From Lacicoccus alkaliphilus DSM 16010 (lineage in GTDB: Bacteria; Bacillota; Bacilli; Staphylococcales; Salinicoccaceae): a stretch of DNA of 64,000 nucleotides. Where the stretch lies: the NCBI RefSeq assembly GCF_900142805.1, contig NZ_FRCF01000002.1, positions 310,001-374,000 of the forward strand. Direction: 5' to 3'. The position numbers and the translations under genes are program-made. Positions 46,093 to 56,110 of the stretch are shown piece by piece. The notes under the pieces are model-generated. The model saw nothing but the letters and a program-made list of their open reading frames with translations, was not told the DNA's origin and ran no database searches. Every line of letters starts with the position of its first letter. Within the stretch, counting starts at the first letter, position 1.

Positions 46093-46101
46093 AAACATAA
46101 A

Positions 46102-46374
46102 TTATTTTACTGCATCTTTAAGTGCTTTACCTGCTTTGAAAGCCGGTACTTTTGAAGCTGCAATCTCTATTTCTTCACCAGATTGTGGATTGCGTCCTTT
46201 ACGTGCGGCACGTTCACGAACTTCAAAGTTGCCAAAGCCGATCAGTTGCACTTTTTCTCCATTTTTCAAAGAATCCTGAATTGATTCAAATACTGCGTCT
46301 ACAGCAGCACCTGCTTCTTTTTTAGTAAGGTCAGCCTTATCGCTGACAGCGTTGATTAAATCAGTCTTATTCAT
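46102..46374 (-). CDS. hup: DNA-binding protein HU
   Basis: Histone-like protein of exactly 90 residues. [10 protein letters not shown] at the start, the [23 protein letters not shown]-binding arm and the C-terminal [13 protein letters not shown] match HU of Bacilli. Start: ATG at 46374 behind GGGAGGTGG; longer in-frame readings are rejected. It has its own promoter (46415-46443) and a 5' untranslated region with a short dyad. Confidence 0.97.
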   Translation of the reverse strand: MNKTDLINAVSDKADLTKKEAGAAVDAVFESIQDSLKNGEKVQLIGFGNFEVRERAARKGRNPQSGEEIEIAASKVPAFKAGKALKDAVK

Positions 46375-46400
46375 ACTAGTCCACCTCCCATAATGAGTAT

Positions 46401-46420
46401 AATGATATGTTTTATCATTA
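46401..46420. repeat. Short dyad in the hup leader/promoter
   Basis: AATGATA and TATCATT separated by about five bases, lying between and overlapping the hup -10 box and the ribosome-binding site. It could form a small RNA hairpin or be a protein site. Which is not decidable here. Confidence 0.5.
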
Positions 46421-46443
46421 TGTTTTGACTTTAACACAGTCAA
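46415..46443 (-). promoter_or_regulatory. Probable sigma-A promoter of hup
   Basis: TTGACT (46438-46443) and TAATGA (46415-46420) on the minus strand, 17-base spacer, about 40 bases upstream of the hup ATG. Confidence 0.65.
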
Positions 46444-46489
46444 TTGAGCACTGCAATGAATTTTGATGTTTTTCACCATAAAAAAGGCT

Positions 46490-47218
46490 TTACTGCGCAC
46501 TTCTGTGGACACTTGTCATAAAAATGGGGTCATTATTTTCATCCACTGTGATTTCAGGGGAATAGATCGGTACGACCGGTGTATACTCATATAATACCTG
46601 CCTGGCATCGTCACCTGTTTCAAACTCCAGATCGTTCTCTTCGATCATCCGGCCGATCTCTTCCCTGTAGTCCACGATGAAATCCTCCCCGCCGCTATAA
46701 TATATATTCAATGTGCCACCTGAATACGGGCTGGTCACTGTAGGATTTTCCGTGAGGTTATAAAAGTCGAGGTCGAGTTTATAAACATTCGGCCCGATGG
46801 TCTCCTCGAATTCCACATGCTCACCCATTCCATCAACTCTGAGCTGCAGTGAACGGATTTCTTCCGTGATACGCAGATCTGCAAGCCTGACCGTCGGATC
46901 ATCTTCTGCATCCAGTATGACAAACTGATAGTAGCCGCCTGCTTCATACGATATCGATGGCCTTTCATCCAGATATTCCGGCACCAGCCTTTCGAAATCT
47001 ATCTGGTATTCGAAATACTCACGTGTATCGGATACTGTTCTGATCGGCAGCAAACCCTCGGTATCTTCCCTGAAACGGTCGACAGCCTGCTGGACCATCT
47101 CCACCTGGGATTCACTCGGCACCTGCCCGGCCCGCTGTGATTCAGGATACATGCATGCACTTAAAAATATAACGGTGAACGCCATGACTGTCATCTTTAA
47201 AATATTCGAAAATTGCAT
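46490..47218 (-). CDS. YphF-like lipoprotein
   Basis: 242-residue predicted lipoprotein. The N terminus has a hydrophobic stretch ending in the lipobox LSAC (Cys21), then an acidic extracytoplasmic domain with many short strands. I assign it to B. subtilis YphF by position between hup and a DUF2768 gene and by size; the sequence match itself is from memory and moderate. It follows the DUF2768 gene by a single base. Function unknown. Confidence 0.7.
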   Translation of the reverse strand: MQFSNILKMTVMAFTVIFLSACMYPESQRAGQVPSESQVEMVQQAVDRFREDTEGLLPIRTVSDTREYFEYQIDFERLVPEYLDERPSISYEAGGYYQFVILDAEDDPTVRLADLRITEEIRSLQLRVDGMGEHVEFEETIGPNVYKLDLDFYNLTENPTVTSPYSGGTLNIYYSGGEDFIVDYREEIGRMIEENDLEFETGDDARQVLYEYTPVVPIYSPEITVDENNDPIFMTSVHRSAQ

Positions 47219-47416
47219 TTAACTGCCTCCCAAAACAGGAATCATCAGGATGAAGGCCAAAAATAGCAGTCCCCACGCGAACAGCGAGACGACAAAGCTG
47301 ATGACCCTGATTTTAATGACGTATCTTGCAACATAGATGAGCACCGCTGCAATCGCCATGGATCCCATGGAAATGAAGGACAGCCACATTAAGTCCATTG
47401 CGGATATACCAAACAT
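47219..47416 (-). CDS. YphE-like small membrane protein (DUF2768)
   Basis: 65-residue protein with two hydrophobic segments (about 10-30 and 38-60) separated by RYVIKIR. Matches the DUF2768/YphE layout and position next to gpsA. Neighbours in B. subtilis include spoIVA, which is missing here, so the gene persists in a genome window without sporulation genes. Three bases after the gpsA stop. Confidence 0.8.
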   Translation of the reverse strand: MFGISAMDLMWLSFISMGSMAIAAVLIYVARYVIKIRVISFVVSLFAWGLLFLAFILMIPVLGGS

Positions 47417-47419
47417 AAT

Positions 47420-48478
47420 TTAATGATTACTCCAATCTTTGTATTGCTCCTGAAGCAGTTCCTTCAAACCGATCGTCTCAGAGGTCTTCTCCCTCATCAT
47501 CAGTTTATAGAATGCTTCTTCTTCACTGATTTCGTCAAACAGATATTGATGCAGCACCTTGGTGATCGGCATTTCGACGCCGTACTCCTCACTGAGCTCA
47601 TAAGCCGCACGTGTCGTATTGACGCCTTCGACGACCATGCCCATCTTCTCCTCAGCTTCCTCAAGGCTCAAGCCCTCAGCAAGCATGATTCCGCAGCGGA
47701 AGTTGCGTGAGTGCTGGCTTGTTGCCGTGACGATCAAATCCCCGATGCCGGACAGCCCGAGGAACGTCAGGGGCTCGGCCCCCATCTTTGTTCCGAGTCT
47801 GGCGATCTCCTGGAGGCCGCGGGTGATGATTGCAGCTTTCGCATTGTCACCAAAGTTCAAGCCGTGCAGAGTACCGACAGCGATGGCTATGATATTCTTC
47901 AGAGCTCCACCTATTTCAACCCCGATGAGGTCCTCGTTGATGTAGACTCTGAAGTATTTGCTCATGAAGACATCCTGTATGGTCGCCACACCTTTGTTGT
48001 GCAGCGAGGCGGTGCTCACGGTCGTCGGTGATTTCAGGGCGACTTCCTCCGCATGACTCGGACCTCCGAGCACACATATATCTTCAACCGTCCGATCTGT
48101 CGTTTCCTGTTCAATCACTTCCGACACTCTGAGATGGGTATTTAATTCAAGGCCTTTTGCCACGTGAACGATCAAAACTTTCTTATTATGGGAAAGTAAT
48201 ATGCCTTGAATCTCTCTGGTGATGCTTCTGACTGCTTTGACCGGCACCGCGATGACCAGCAGTTCTGCATGCAGCACCGCTGCTTCAAGATCACTGACGG
48301 CATACAAAGCCTCGGGCAGGGTGATGTCTTTCAAATAGTGTCCGTTCGTATGCTGATTGTTGATTTCCTCAACAACCGCCTGATTCCTTCCGTACATCAT
48401 CACATCATGCCGGTTGTCGGCTAATACCATTGCCAGGCTTGTACCAAAGCTACCGGTACCCAAAACTGAAATCTTCAT
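47420..48478 (-). CDS. gpsA: Glycerol-3-phosphate dehydrogenase [NAD(P)+]
   Basis: Makes sn-glycerol-3-phosphate for phospholipid synthesis; 352 residues. The dinucleotide loop is GTGSFGTSLA; the catalytic Lys is in GALKNIIAIAVG; LGLSGIGDLIVT and the Arg in HSRNFRCG complete the active site. The order der-gpsA-(yphE, yphF)-hup is shared with B. subtilis. It follows der by 14 bases. Confidence 0.96.
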   Translation of the reverse strand: MKISVLGTGSFGTSLAMVLADNRHDVMMYGRNQAVVEEINNQHTNGHYLKDITLPEALYAVSDLEAAVLHAELLVIAVPVKAVRSITREIQGILLSHNKKVLIVHVAKGLELNTHLRVSEVIEQETTDRTVEDICVLGGPSHAEEVALKSPTTVSTASLHNKGVATIQDVFMSKYFRVYINEDLIGVEIGGALKNIIAIAVGTLHGLNFGDNAKAAIITRGLQEIARLGTKMGAEPLTFLGLSGIGDLIVTATSQHSRNFRCGIMLAEGLSLEEAEEKMGMVVEGVNTTRAAYELSEEYGVEMPITKVLHQYLFDEISEEEAFYKLMMREKTSETIGLKELLQEQYKDWSNH

Positions 48479-48492
48479 TAGTGCCCGCTCCT

Positions 48493-49806
48493 TTAATTTC
48501 TTTTCCTGCTTATTATATGAATAGGCGTCCCGGTGAAGTCAAAAGCGCGTCTCAACTGATTTTCCAGATACCTTCTATAACTGAAATGCATCAGTTCGGT
48601 ATCATTGACGAACATGACGAATGTAGGTGGGGCGACGCTCACCTGAGTAGCATAAAAGATATTCAGACGATGCCCGCCCTTATCCGTAGGGGTTGGATTC
48701 ATGCTGACACTGTCAACGATGACTTCATTCAATGTACTGGACTGTACGCGCTTCTTATGGGAATCATTCACCATTTTGATCAATGGGAAAAGAGTCGTAA
48801 GACGGGACTTTGTCTTGGCTGAAAGGAAAGTGATCGGAGCGTAATCCAGGAATTGGAACTCATTTCTGATGTCATCCTCAAAATTCTTCATAGTCTTGTC
48901 ATCTTTTTCCACCGCATCCCATTTGTTCACCACGATGACAATCGCCCGTCCAGCCTCATGTGCAAGTCCGGCAACACGTTTATCCTGTTCCCTTATGCCT
49001 TCCTCGCCATTCAGGACTATGACCACCACATCAGAACGTTCGATGGCCCTGGTCGCCCTGAGCACTGAATATTTTTCAGTGGCTTCATATACTTTACCGC
49101 GTTTCCTCATACCTGCCGTATCGATCAAAGTATAGGCTTCGTCTTCGAACGTATACTCGGTGTCGATGGCATCCCGTGTAGTCCCTGCAATATCAGAAAC
49201 GATCACTCTTTCTTCATTTAAGATCGCATTGATCAGACTCGATTTGCCGACGTTCGGACGGCCGATGAGGGACACTCTGATCGAATCGTCCGCCTCCACC
49301 TCGGCCTCGATATTTTTGAAATGCCCGACTGCGGCATCGAGTGCATCCCCGAGCCCCAGTCCATGCGAGCCGGAGACAGGGAACGGGTCGCCGAGGCCCA
49401 GCTGGTAAAAGTCATAAATTTCGTTCCTCATCTCAAAGTTGTCGATTTTATTGACCAGGAGTACCGTCGGTTTTTTTGATCGTTGTAAAATACGGGCGAC
49501 GTGCATATCATCACTGGTCACGCCTTCCCTGCCATTCACGATCATTAAAATGACATCGGCTTCAAGGATTGCGATTTCAGCCTGCATTTTTATCTGTTCC
49601 TGAAAAGGTTCATCCTTTATCTCGATTCCACCTGTATCTATGACATTGAATTCATGATTCAGCCATTCGCCATCCGCATACAGCCGGTCGCGCGTCACGC
49701 CGGGGGTATCCTCCACAATCGCTTTCCTCTCTCCGATGATCCTGTTAAACAAAGTTGATTTGCCGACGTTGGGCCGGCCAACTACAGCAATTGTCGGTTT
49801 ATACAT
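48493..49806 (-). CDS. der: Ribosome assembly GTPase Der (EngA)
   Basis: Essential GTPase with two tandem G domains and a C-terminal KH-like domain, 437 residues; acts in 50S subunit assembly. G domain 1: [18 protein letters not shown] domain 2: [17 protein letters not shown]. The KH-like end includes [19 protein letters not shown]. It is preceded by the rpsA terminator. Confidence 0.97.
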   Translation of the reverse strand: MYKPTIAVVGRPNVGKSTLFNRIIGERKAIVEDTPGVTRDRLYADGEWLNHEFNVIDTGGIEIKDEPFQEQIKMQAEIAILEADVILMIVNGREGVTSDDMHVARILQRSKKPTVLLVNKIDNFEMRNEIYDFYQLGLGDPFPVSGSHGLGLGDALDAAVGHFKNIEAEVEADDSIRVSLIGRPNVGKSSLINAILNEERVIVSDIAGTTRDAIDTEYTFEDEAYTLIDTAGMRKRGKVYEATEKYSVLRATRAIERSDVVVIVLNGEEGIREQDKRVAGLAHEAGRAIVIVVNKWDAVEKDDKTMKNFEDDIRNEFQFLDYAPITFLSAKTKSRLTTLFPLIKMVNDSHKKRVQSSTLNEVIVDSVSMNPTPTDKGGHRLNIFYATQVSVAPPTFVMFVNDTELMHFSYRRYLENQLRRAFDFTGTPIHIISRKRN

Positions 49807-49845
49807 GATTTTGCCTCCCTGCTTAAAAATTATTTTAACATAAAA

Positions 49846-49882
49846 ACAAAATAAAGGGCGATTCCCATCGCCCTTTATTTTC
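49846..49882. terminator. Rho-independent terminator after rpsA
   Basis: Stem of about thirteen pairs built on AATAAAGGGCGAT and its complement with a short loop; on the minus strand it is followed by TTTTGTTTTT. It separates rpsA from der. The plus side also has a T-rich end. Confidence 0.85.
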
Positions 49883-49897
49883 GAATATTTTATGGAT

Positions 49898-51211
49898 TTA
49901 TAAATCTAGATTTTTAAATCTATCACCAAAAACATCACCTAAAGTCGGTCTGTCATCTTCAGTTTCATCTCTGTAAACTTTTGATGGCGCCGTACTTCTC
50001 TCACCAGGATCTGTCGTTTCCTTGATTGACAACGACACTTTCTCGGCATCCGCATTCAGGGACAATATTTTAACCTGAATTTTTTCACCCTCGTCCAGAA
50101 CATCGGCCGGCTGTGCCACATGGTCATGACTGATCTCGGAAACGTGTACAAGACCTTCGACACCAGGGGCGACTTCTACGAACGCACCGAAGTCAACCAG
50201 TCTTTTTACTGTGCCTTCAAGCGTTTCACCTTCGTCATGCTCCTTGATGAAAAGTTCGAAAGGACTGGCCTGGGCCTGCTTGATCGAGAGGCTCACGCGT
50301 TCATTATCAACGTCGACATCAAGTATTTTGACATCCACCTTATCGCCGATGTTTACAGCATCCTCCACTTTTTCAACGCGTTCATAACTGAGCTCGGAAA
50401 TGTGGGCGAGTCCGTCGATTGCACCAAGATTGATGAATGCACCGAAATTCGTCGTCCTGACGACTTCCCCTTCGACGATTGTGTCAGCAGTGAGTTTTTG
50501 AAGCTGTCCCCTGCGCTCATCATTTTTCTGAGATTCAATGATTTTCTTGCGGTTCAGAATCACGCGGTTTTTATCTTTGTCGATATCTTCGACTTTGACT
50601 TCAAGCGTCTGTCCTGCAAATTGTTCCAGGTCCTCGACATATTCATCTGATAAAAGTGAAGCGGGTATGAAACCTCTGACCCCAACATCCACTACAAGAC
50701 CCGCCTGCACCACTTCCATTACGGTTCCTTCAAGCGTCTCGTCGTTCTCTTTGGCAGTGATCAGTGAATCGTAACTCTGATCTTCTTCCAGTTTTCTGAT
50801 TGAAAGGATCAAATTATGACGCTCGTTTTCATCTTCCACTTTGATGACCACCGCTTCGATGGAATCATCTTCCGCAACGACTTCGTTAGGATGCTCGATC
50901 CTTTTGTTGGTGACCTGGCTGATTGGGATGATCCCTTCAAAATCTGAACCGTCAATGTGTGCCCTGACAAATTTGTCTTCAACTTTGAAAACCGTGCCAG
51001 TCACCTTGTCGCCTTCATTAAAGCTGACGTCCGAGCCCTCTGAAGCCGCTTCAGAGTCATCCTGTCCACCGGAAGTTGAATCATCTTCCTGTGATTGCTG
51101 CTCCTGTGACCCCTGGTTTTCTTCTTCAGGTGAGTTTACTTCGACCTGTGAATTTTCCAATTCATCGTTCTTTTCATTGTTCTCTTCATTCAAGATATTA
51201 TCTGCCGTCAT
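49898..51211 (-). CDS. rpsA: Ribosomal protein S1 homologue with acidic N-terminal extension
   Basis: 437 residues with four S1 RNA-binding domains (about 66-135, 150-215, 235-305 and 320-392), as in Bacilli S1-like proteins. The repeated pattern GxVVxxxxFGAFVxLxxxxGLxHxSE is seen as [18 protein letters not shown] and [19 protein letters not shown]. The first 60 residues or so are a low-complexity Glu, Gln, Ser and Asp stretch not needed for the fold. It is followed by a strong terminator. Confidence 0.93.
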   Translation of the reverse strand: MTADNILNEENNEKNDELENSQVEVNSPEEENQGSQEQQSQEDDSTSGGQDDSEAASEGSDVSFNEGDKVTGTVFKVEDKFVRAHIDGSDFEGIIPISQVTNKRIEHPNEVVAEDDSIEAVVIKVEDENERHNLILSIRKLEEDQSYDSLITAKENDETLEGTVMEVVQAGLVVDVGVRGFIPASLLSDEYVEDLEQFAGQTLEVKVEDIDKDKNRVILNRKKIIESQKNDERRGQLQKLTADTIVEGEVVRTTNFGAFINLGAIDGLAHISELSYERVEKVEDAVNIGDKVDVKILDVDVDNERVSLSIKQAQASPFELFIKEHDEGETLEGTVKRLVDFGAFVEVAPGVEGLVHVSEISHDHVAQPADVLDEGEKIQVKILSLNADAEKVSLSIKETTDPGERSTAPSKVYRDETEDDRPTLGDVFGDRFKNLDL

Positions 51212-51285
51212 GTGCCTGCCTCCATTACATTACTATAGACTATATACCTAACTTCTTATAAATATGAGGTTTTGTCAAGTAATTA

Positions 51286-51858
51286 TTATGATAATAGTAA
51301 ATTATTGATTTGTACTTTCAGTTCTTTGGTGATTTCTTTCCGTGTCATTCCGGATGCCACCATGTCATTGATATCCATCGGTTTGCCGAATACGAGGGTG
51401 ATGCCTTTATGCCTGTTGTACTCGCCTTTTATGGCTGCAGGTACGATCGTCGCGCCCGATTTCACAGCCATGAAGCTGGCACCTTCCTGCAAATCCTGCA
51501 GTTTGCCGTCCTTTGTCCTTGTCCCTTCCGGAAACATGGTCAGCATCTTACCTTCTTTCAGCGCTTCGACCGATTTCTTGAGTGCCTGCCTGTCGCCTTT
51601 CCCGCGGTCGACCGGAATCGCATTCAGATGTTTGATGAGATAGCCCAGTACAGGTATTTTGAATAGTTCGGTTTTGGCAAAAAAGGACATTTCACGCCTT
51701 GTGCTGATGCCGATCAGCGGCGGATCGTACTCTGAAATGTGGTTACTGCAGATGACCACGGGACCGGTTTCCGGGATTCTCTCCTCCCCGATGACGCGGA
51801 TTTTGAAACGCGTATGATAAAATCTTTTTACCGTTGCTCTCGCCACTTTATAGAACAT
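51286..51858 (-). CDS. plsC: 1-acyl-sn-glycerol-3-phosphate acyltransferase (PlsC family)
   Basis: Acylates lysophosphatidic acid to phosphatidic acid at the membrane; about 190 residues. The catalytic NHX4D box is NHISEYDPP; the substrate-binding box is FPEGTRTKDG. A hydrophobic/amphipathic N terminus is typical. Start: ATG at 51858, after GGGGGA and one base after the cmk stop. Adjacent to cmk as in B. subtilis. Confidence 0.92.
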   Translation of the reverse strand: MFYKVARATVKRFYHTRFKIRVIGEERIPETGPVVICSNHISEYDPPLIGISTRREMSFFAKTELFKIPVLGYLIKHLNAIPVDRGKGDRQALKKSVEALKEGKMLTMFPEGTRTKDGKLQDLQEGASFMAVKSGATIVPAAIKGEYNRHKGITLVFGKPMDINDMVASGMTRKEITKELKVQINNLLLS

Positions 51859-51859
51859 G

Positions 51860-52519
51860 TCATACTTCCCCCATCTTATTTTGCGCAATTTCCAGAATGA
51901 AGTTTTCTGCTTCATCGATCGTCATTTCTGTCGTGTCCAGTAATACAGCATCCTCAGCTTTGACAAGCGGTGAAATTTCACGGTTCATATCCAGCTCATC
52001 CCTTTTGATGATCTGGGCCGTGAGCTGTTCAATGTCTATATCGCTGCCGCGATCCTTCTCCTCGATCAGGCGCCTGGCTGCCCTGACCCTGGGGGATGCC
52101 TGCATGAATATCTTGAGTTCTGCCTCCGGCAGAACCGTCGTTCCGATATCCCTGCCGTCCATGACGACGCCTCTCTCCTGTCCGAGTTTCTGCTGCATGG
52201 AAACGAGGTAATTGCGCACAGATTCAAAGCTTGAAATTTCACTCACCTTTGAAGTCACCGCCTCAGATCTGATTTCTTCCGTGACATCCCGCTGGTTCAG
52301 GAGCACCCGGTTTCCATCCCCTCTTTTGAATGTGATTTCAACATCTTCCAGAGAATCGATGATATCTTTTCCTTTTTCTATGTATAATAGAGTCACGGCC
52401 CTGTACATGGCCCCGGTATCGATATAAATATAGCCCAGCTTTTCGGCCACCCGTCTGGAAATGGTGCTTTTCCCTGCAGCAGCGGGCCCGTCAATTGCGA
52501 TATTGATTTTTTTATCCAT
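51860..52519 (-). CDS. cmk: Cytidylate kinase
   Basis: Phosphorylates CMP and dCMP; about 219 residues. P-loop GPAAAGKST at residues 10-18, IDTGAMYRAVT for nucleotide monophosphate binding, DGRDIGTTVLP, and the lid region RRLIEEKDRG. Start: ATG at 52519 with AAGGTGGG upstream; an earlier GTG is part of that site. Divergent from ansA. Confidence 0.96.
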   Translation of the reverse strand: MDKKINIAIDGPAAAGKSTISRRVAEKLGYIYIDTGAMYRAVTLLYIEKGKDIIDSLEDVEITFKRGDGNRVLLNQRDVTEEIRSEAVTSKVSEISSFESVRNYLVSMQQKLGQERGVVMDGRDIGTTVLPEAELKIFMQASPRVRAARRLIEEKDRGSDIDIEQLTAQIIKRDELDMNREISPLVKAEDAVLLDTTEMTIDEAENFILEIAQNKMGEV

Positions 52520-52638
52520 TCGAAATCTACCCACCTTGATTGATTGTTCCTTTTTATTTTATCATATATTCAGGCCTTAGCTTAAATTTGGAGACATTTA
52601 ATAAGATAAACTTAAAAAACCGTCCCGGGAGGAAGAAA

Positions 52639-53592
52639 ATGAAAAGAATCCTTGCTATACATACTGGAGGTACAATCAGCATGTCGGAAACGGATGGCGT
52701 GGTCAGCCAGGGGGTGGAAAACCCTTTGAACATCGGCAGCCACATGATCGACGATGTCGGTGTGGTGGAAATCTATCCCATCAAAAAACCGTCCCCGCAC
52801 ATCACTGTTGATGACATGAAGGAATTGAGGAAGTTCATCCAGGACAAAGAAAGGGACTATGACGGCTTCGTCATCACCCACGGGACGGATACACTGGAAG
52901 AGACGGCATACTTCCTCGACATCGCATTGGATGTGCGGCCACCCGTAGTCATCACTGGAGCGATGCGCTCCTCGAATGAAATCGGCAGTGACGGGATGTA
53001 CAACTATCTTTCAAGCATACGTGTCGCGGCAGAGAGGGAATCTGAAAACAGAGGTGTGCTTGTCGTCTTCAATGATGAAATACATACTTCACATTCCGTG
53101 ACGAAAACACATACTTCCAATATCGCGACATTCCAGAGTCCGAATCACGGCCCGGTCGGCTTTCTAACGAAGGAGAAAGTCTACTATCATCATTCGGTGA
53201 AGCCCCGGATGAAATTCGATGAGGTGGATGCGGAGATGAAAGTCGGTCTGATAAAGGCCCACGTCGGCCTTGATGAAACTTTCTTCGACGCTCTGATCAA
53301 AGCTGAGTATGATGGGCTGATCATCGAAGCCATGGGACAGGGCAACATGCCTCCGGGAGTCATGCCTGCCCTGGAGCGGGTGCTTGAGGCAGGTATCGTC
53401 ACCGTCCTCGTTTCACGTTCATTCAACGGCATCGTCGGCGGTTACTACGATTACCGGGGCGGCGGCTACGAATTGAAATCGATGGGCATCATCTTCTCAA
53501 ACGGCCTCAATGGCCAGAAGGCAAGGCTGAAGCTGCTGCTTGCACTCTCCAATCTCGAGCGTCATCTTATAAAAGATGTATTTGAACATTAA
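52639..53592 (+). CDS. ansA: L-asparaginase, type I
   Basis: Hydrolyses asparagine to aspartate and ammonia; 317 residues. The two catalytic threonines are in HTGGTIS near the N terminus and HGTDTLEET. Start: ATG at 52639 behind GGGAGGA; longer readings upstream lack a site. No signal peptide, so cytoplasmic. Monocistronic, with a terminator shared with convergent ypdA. One of three plus-strand transcription units in the window. Confidence 0.95.
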   Translation: MKRILAIHTGGTISMSETDGVVSQGVENPLNIGSHMIDDVGVVEIYPIKKPSPHITVDDMKELRKFIQDKERDYDGFVITHGTDTLEETAYFLDIALDVRPPVVITGAMRSSNEIGSDGMYNYLSSIRVAAERESENRGVLVVFNDEIHTSHSVTKTHTSNIATFQSPNHGPVGFLTKEKVYYHHSVKPRMKFDEVDAEMKVGLIKAHVGLDETFFDALIKAEYDGLIIEAMGQGNMPPGVMPALERVLEAGIVTVLVSRSFNGIVGGYYDYRGGGYELKSMGIIFSNGLNGQKARLKLLLALSNLERHLIKDVFEH

Positions 53593-53628
53593 AAAATCAG
53601 TCTCCCCTTGCAGAGACTGATTTTTTTA
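53591..53628. terminator. Bidirectional terminator between ansA and ypdA
   Basis: Ten-base-pair stem AATCAGTCTC with its complement, eight-base loop, flanked by A6 and T7, so it works for both converging genes. Confidence 0.92.
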
Positions 53629-54601
53629 TGATATCCGGTATGATCTTCCTGCCGTGGAAACGTCCATTTTCGATGAATATGGTGTTTGCATCATCGCCGG
53701 CTGCTATGACGCCTGCGATGTACAGGTTCTCCACATCAGTTTCCATTGTGGCAGGATCGTACACCGGTATGAAGCTTTCTCCGCGTTCAGTGAGCCCGAT
53801 GCCGAATGATCGAAGAAAGTCATAGTCAGGATGATATCCCGTCATTGCCAGGACAAAATCGTTTCTGAGCACCGTCATTTCCGGACCCGTCCTGATCACT
53901 GCATTCTCCTCTTTGATTTCGAGGAGATCCGTGTTGAAACGGTAATCGATCTTGCCATGGTCTCCAAGTGATTTCAGGTGGGGCAGCACCCATGGTTTGA
54001 TGCTTTTGGAGTAATCCTGCCCCCGATAGATGACTGTGACATGTGCACCCGCTTTTTCAAGTTCTATCGCGGCATCGGCGCTGGAGTTTCTGCCTCCGAC
54101 CACCAGGACATGCCGGTTGAAGTAAGGATGGGCTTCTTTGAAGTAATGGGACACCTTCTCCTTATCCCCGCCCGGTACCTTAAGTTTATTCGGTTGGCCG
54201 TAATAGCCTGTCGCGATGATCAAATATTTGCAGGAATACCTGCTTTTAAGTGTATCGATGATGAATCCCTCACTTGTCTTCCTTCCGGAAGTCACTTTCT
54301 CGTAGACATTGATGTTCAGACCATAATGTCTCACCACTTCCCGGTAGTATACGAGAGCCTGGTTCCTCGCGGGTCTGCCGGCTTCGATTATGAACGGAAG
54401 ATCGCCGATTGCAAGTTTCCCGGATGAGGAGAAGAAAGTCTGGTGGGTCGGGTAATTATATATCGCATTGACGATATTGAACTCTTCAAGTACGAGATAG
54501 TCCATATCATTGATTTCAAGTTCGACTGCGGCAGCCAGACCGCATGGTCCGGCCCCGATGATGATCGTTTCATGATACTTCATCTCCGCTGGACTGCCCA
54601 T
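53597..54601 (-). CDS. ypdA: Bacillithiol disulfide reductase YpdA (Bdr)
   Basis: FAD-dependent pyridine nucleotide-disulfide oxidoreductase, 334 residues, which regenerates bacillithiol from its disulfide with NADPH. The FAD loop is IIGAGPCGLAAA and includes the single redox Cys of the family; the NADPH loop is VVGGRNSSADAAIELEKAG; TGYHPDYDFL and the C-terminal YIAGVIAAGDDANTIFIENG match S. aureus YpdA. The ATG overlaps the LysM gene stop (TGATG); an ATG six codons later is also possible. BshA and BrxA of this pathway are in the window. Confidence 0.95.
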   Translation of the reverse strand: MGSPAEMKYHETIIIGAGPCGLAAAVELEINDMDYLVLEEFNIVNAIYNYPTHQTFFSSSGKLAIGDLPFIIEAGRPARNQALVYYREVVRHYGLNINVYEKVTSGRKTSEGFIIDTLKSRYSCKYLIIATGYYGQPNKLKVPGGDKEKVSHYFKEAHPYFNRHVLVVGGRNSSADAAIELEKAGAHVTVIYRGQDYSKSIKPWVLPHLKSLGDHGKIDYRFNTDLLEIKEENAVIRTGPEMTVLRNDFVLAMTGYHPDYDFLRSFGIGLTERGESFIPVYDPATMETDVENLYIAGVIAAGDDANTIFIENGRFHGRKIIPDIIKKSVSARGD

Positions 54602-55650
54602 CAGGGGATGACGAGTTCCTGACCAAGACTGATGTTGTTACCGGTGACGCCGTTGGCGTCGCGTATCCTCTGGACATTCTCGGCAGATCCGCTGCCATAA
54701 TATTGTCTTGCAATCTGGTAAAGGTTGTCACCTTCGCCCACCACATGGGTCGCTCCAACCGACTCCTGGTCCTCCCCGGAAGCATCTTCATCCTGTGCCT
54801 GTCCGGCTTCAGCCTCTCCCGAAGCATCTGATGTTTCCTCCGCGGATTCATCTCCACCCTCCCTTTCTTCGATCGCATCTCCGGCGATATCTTCAAGGAT
54901 TGAAAGTTCATCACTGCTGTAGACGGCTTCAACATTTTCAGAAGCAAGATCTTCCTCTTCGGTAACTTCAACATCTTCCTCTTCGCTTTCACCGGATTCA
55001 TCATCTTCCGTCCCCCTGGATTCGGCCATGCGCCTCTCCATCTCGAAGCGCTGATCCTCAAGCCCTTCATCACGGCCCTCGTCTTCTGCAGCTTCTTCGC
55101 TTTCCGCAGCCTCTTCAGTTTCCTCAGTACCCCCATCATCTGTCGCAAGTTCCATGCCGTCATTTGAAGGCCAGAAATTGCTGATGATGATGAATCCGAG
55201 GAACAGGGTGAGTGGAACGATGATGACACCGGCGGCGATCAACGGAACCAGCCCCTTGTTCCTGCCGGCTCCCTGCTCGTCACGGGATTCATCCGCTGCA
55301 ATCTTTTGATTTTTCGGCCTGTTCCTGAATTCGTCCAGTTTTTCCCTCGTCACCTTCAATTCATCGGAAAACCTCTCATTATAACTCGAGAGTTTGCCCG
55401 CAAAGAAAGCCTTGCCTTTCTCAAGATTCTCCCGGTTGAAGTATTCTTTGACTTTGGATGAAAATCGGGTCGTAGCATTTTTTGCATCCTCTTTATATTT
55501 TGCGCTGCGTTTGAACGATTGCTCTTCGGTTTTGTTTTCATCTTCTTTGACGTTATCTTTTTTTTCTTTGTTTTTAGCTTTACCTTTGGACTGTTCAGCC
55601 TCATCCTGTGTACGTTTATGTTTGATATCTTTATAAAAATTGTCTTTCAT
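54601..55650 (-). CDS. EbpS-like membrane protein with C-terminal LysM domain
   Basis: 349 residues. A highly charged Lys/Glu-rich N-terminal region (about 1-130) is followed by a membrane segment (about 133-156), a long Glu/Asp/Ser-rich extracellular region (about 160-290) and a LysM peptidoglycan-binding domain (about 300-348, VGEGDNLYQIARQYYG). The order and position upstream of ypdA match staphylococcal elastin-binding protein EbpS. Elastin binding cannot be inferred. GAGGAGA precedes the ATG. Confidence 0.85.
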   Translation of the reverse strand: MKDNFYKDIKHKRTQDEAEQSKGKAKNKEKKDNVKEDENKTEEQSFKRSAKYKEDAKNATTRFSSKVKEYFNRENLEKGKAFFAGKLSSYNERFSDELKVTREKLDEFRNRPKNQKIAADESRDEQGAGRNKGLVPLIAAGVIIVPLTLFLGFIIISNFWPSNDGMELATDDGGTEETEEAAESEEAAEDEGRDEGLEDQRFEMERRMAESRGTEDDESGESEEEDVEVTEEEDLASENVEAVYSSDELSILEDIAGDAIEEREGGDESAEETSDASGEAEAGQAQDEDASGEDQESVGATHVVGEGDNLYQIARQYYGSGSAENVQRIRDANGVTGNNISLGQELVIP

Positions 55651-55748
55651 TGGACATTCTCCTCAACCTTAAATCTTACTTATATATTATATTATTAATT
55701 GTATGAATTTCAAAGCATTATCAGACCAAAGATGTGAAGCACTCATAA

Positions 55749-56078
<330 letters not shown>

Positions 56079-56080
56079 TC

Positions 56081-56110
56081 AAAAGAGGCGGTCCGTGACC
56101 GCCTCTTTCT
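56081..56110. terminator. Bidirectional terminator between fer and ribU
   Basis: Twelve-base-pair stem AAAGAGGCGGTC with its complement and a three-base loop, A- and T-flanked, between the converging genes. Confidence 0.9.

Noticed and set aside
47199-47214. CodY-like box AATATTCGAAAATT at the start of the YphF-like gene
   Set aside because: It lacks one base of the consensus and lies in coding sequence; too weak to claim.
51273-51278. TTGACA on the minus strand upstream of rpsA as a promoter
   Set aside because: No acceptable -10 box lies 16 to 18 bases downstream; not listed as a promoter.
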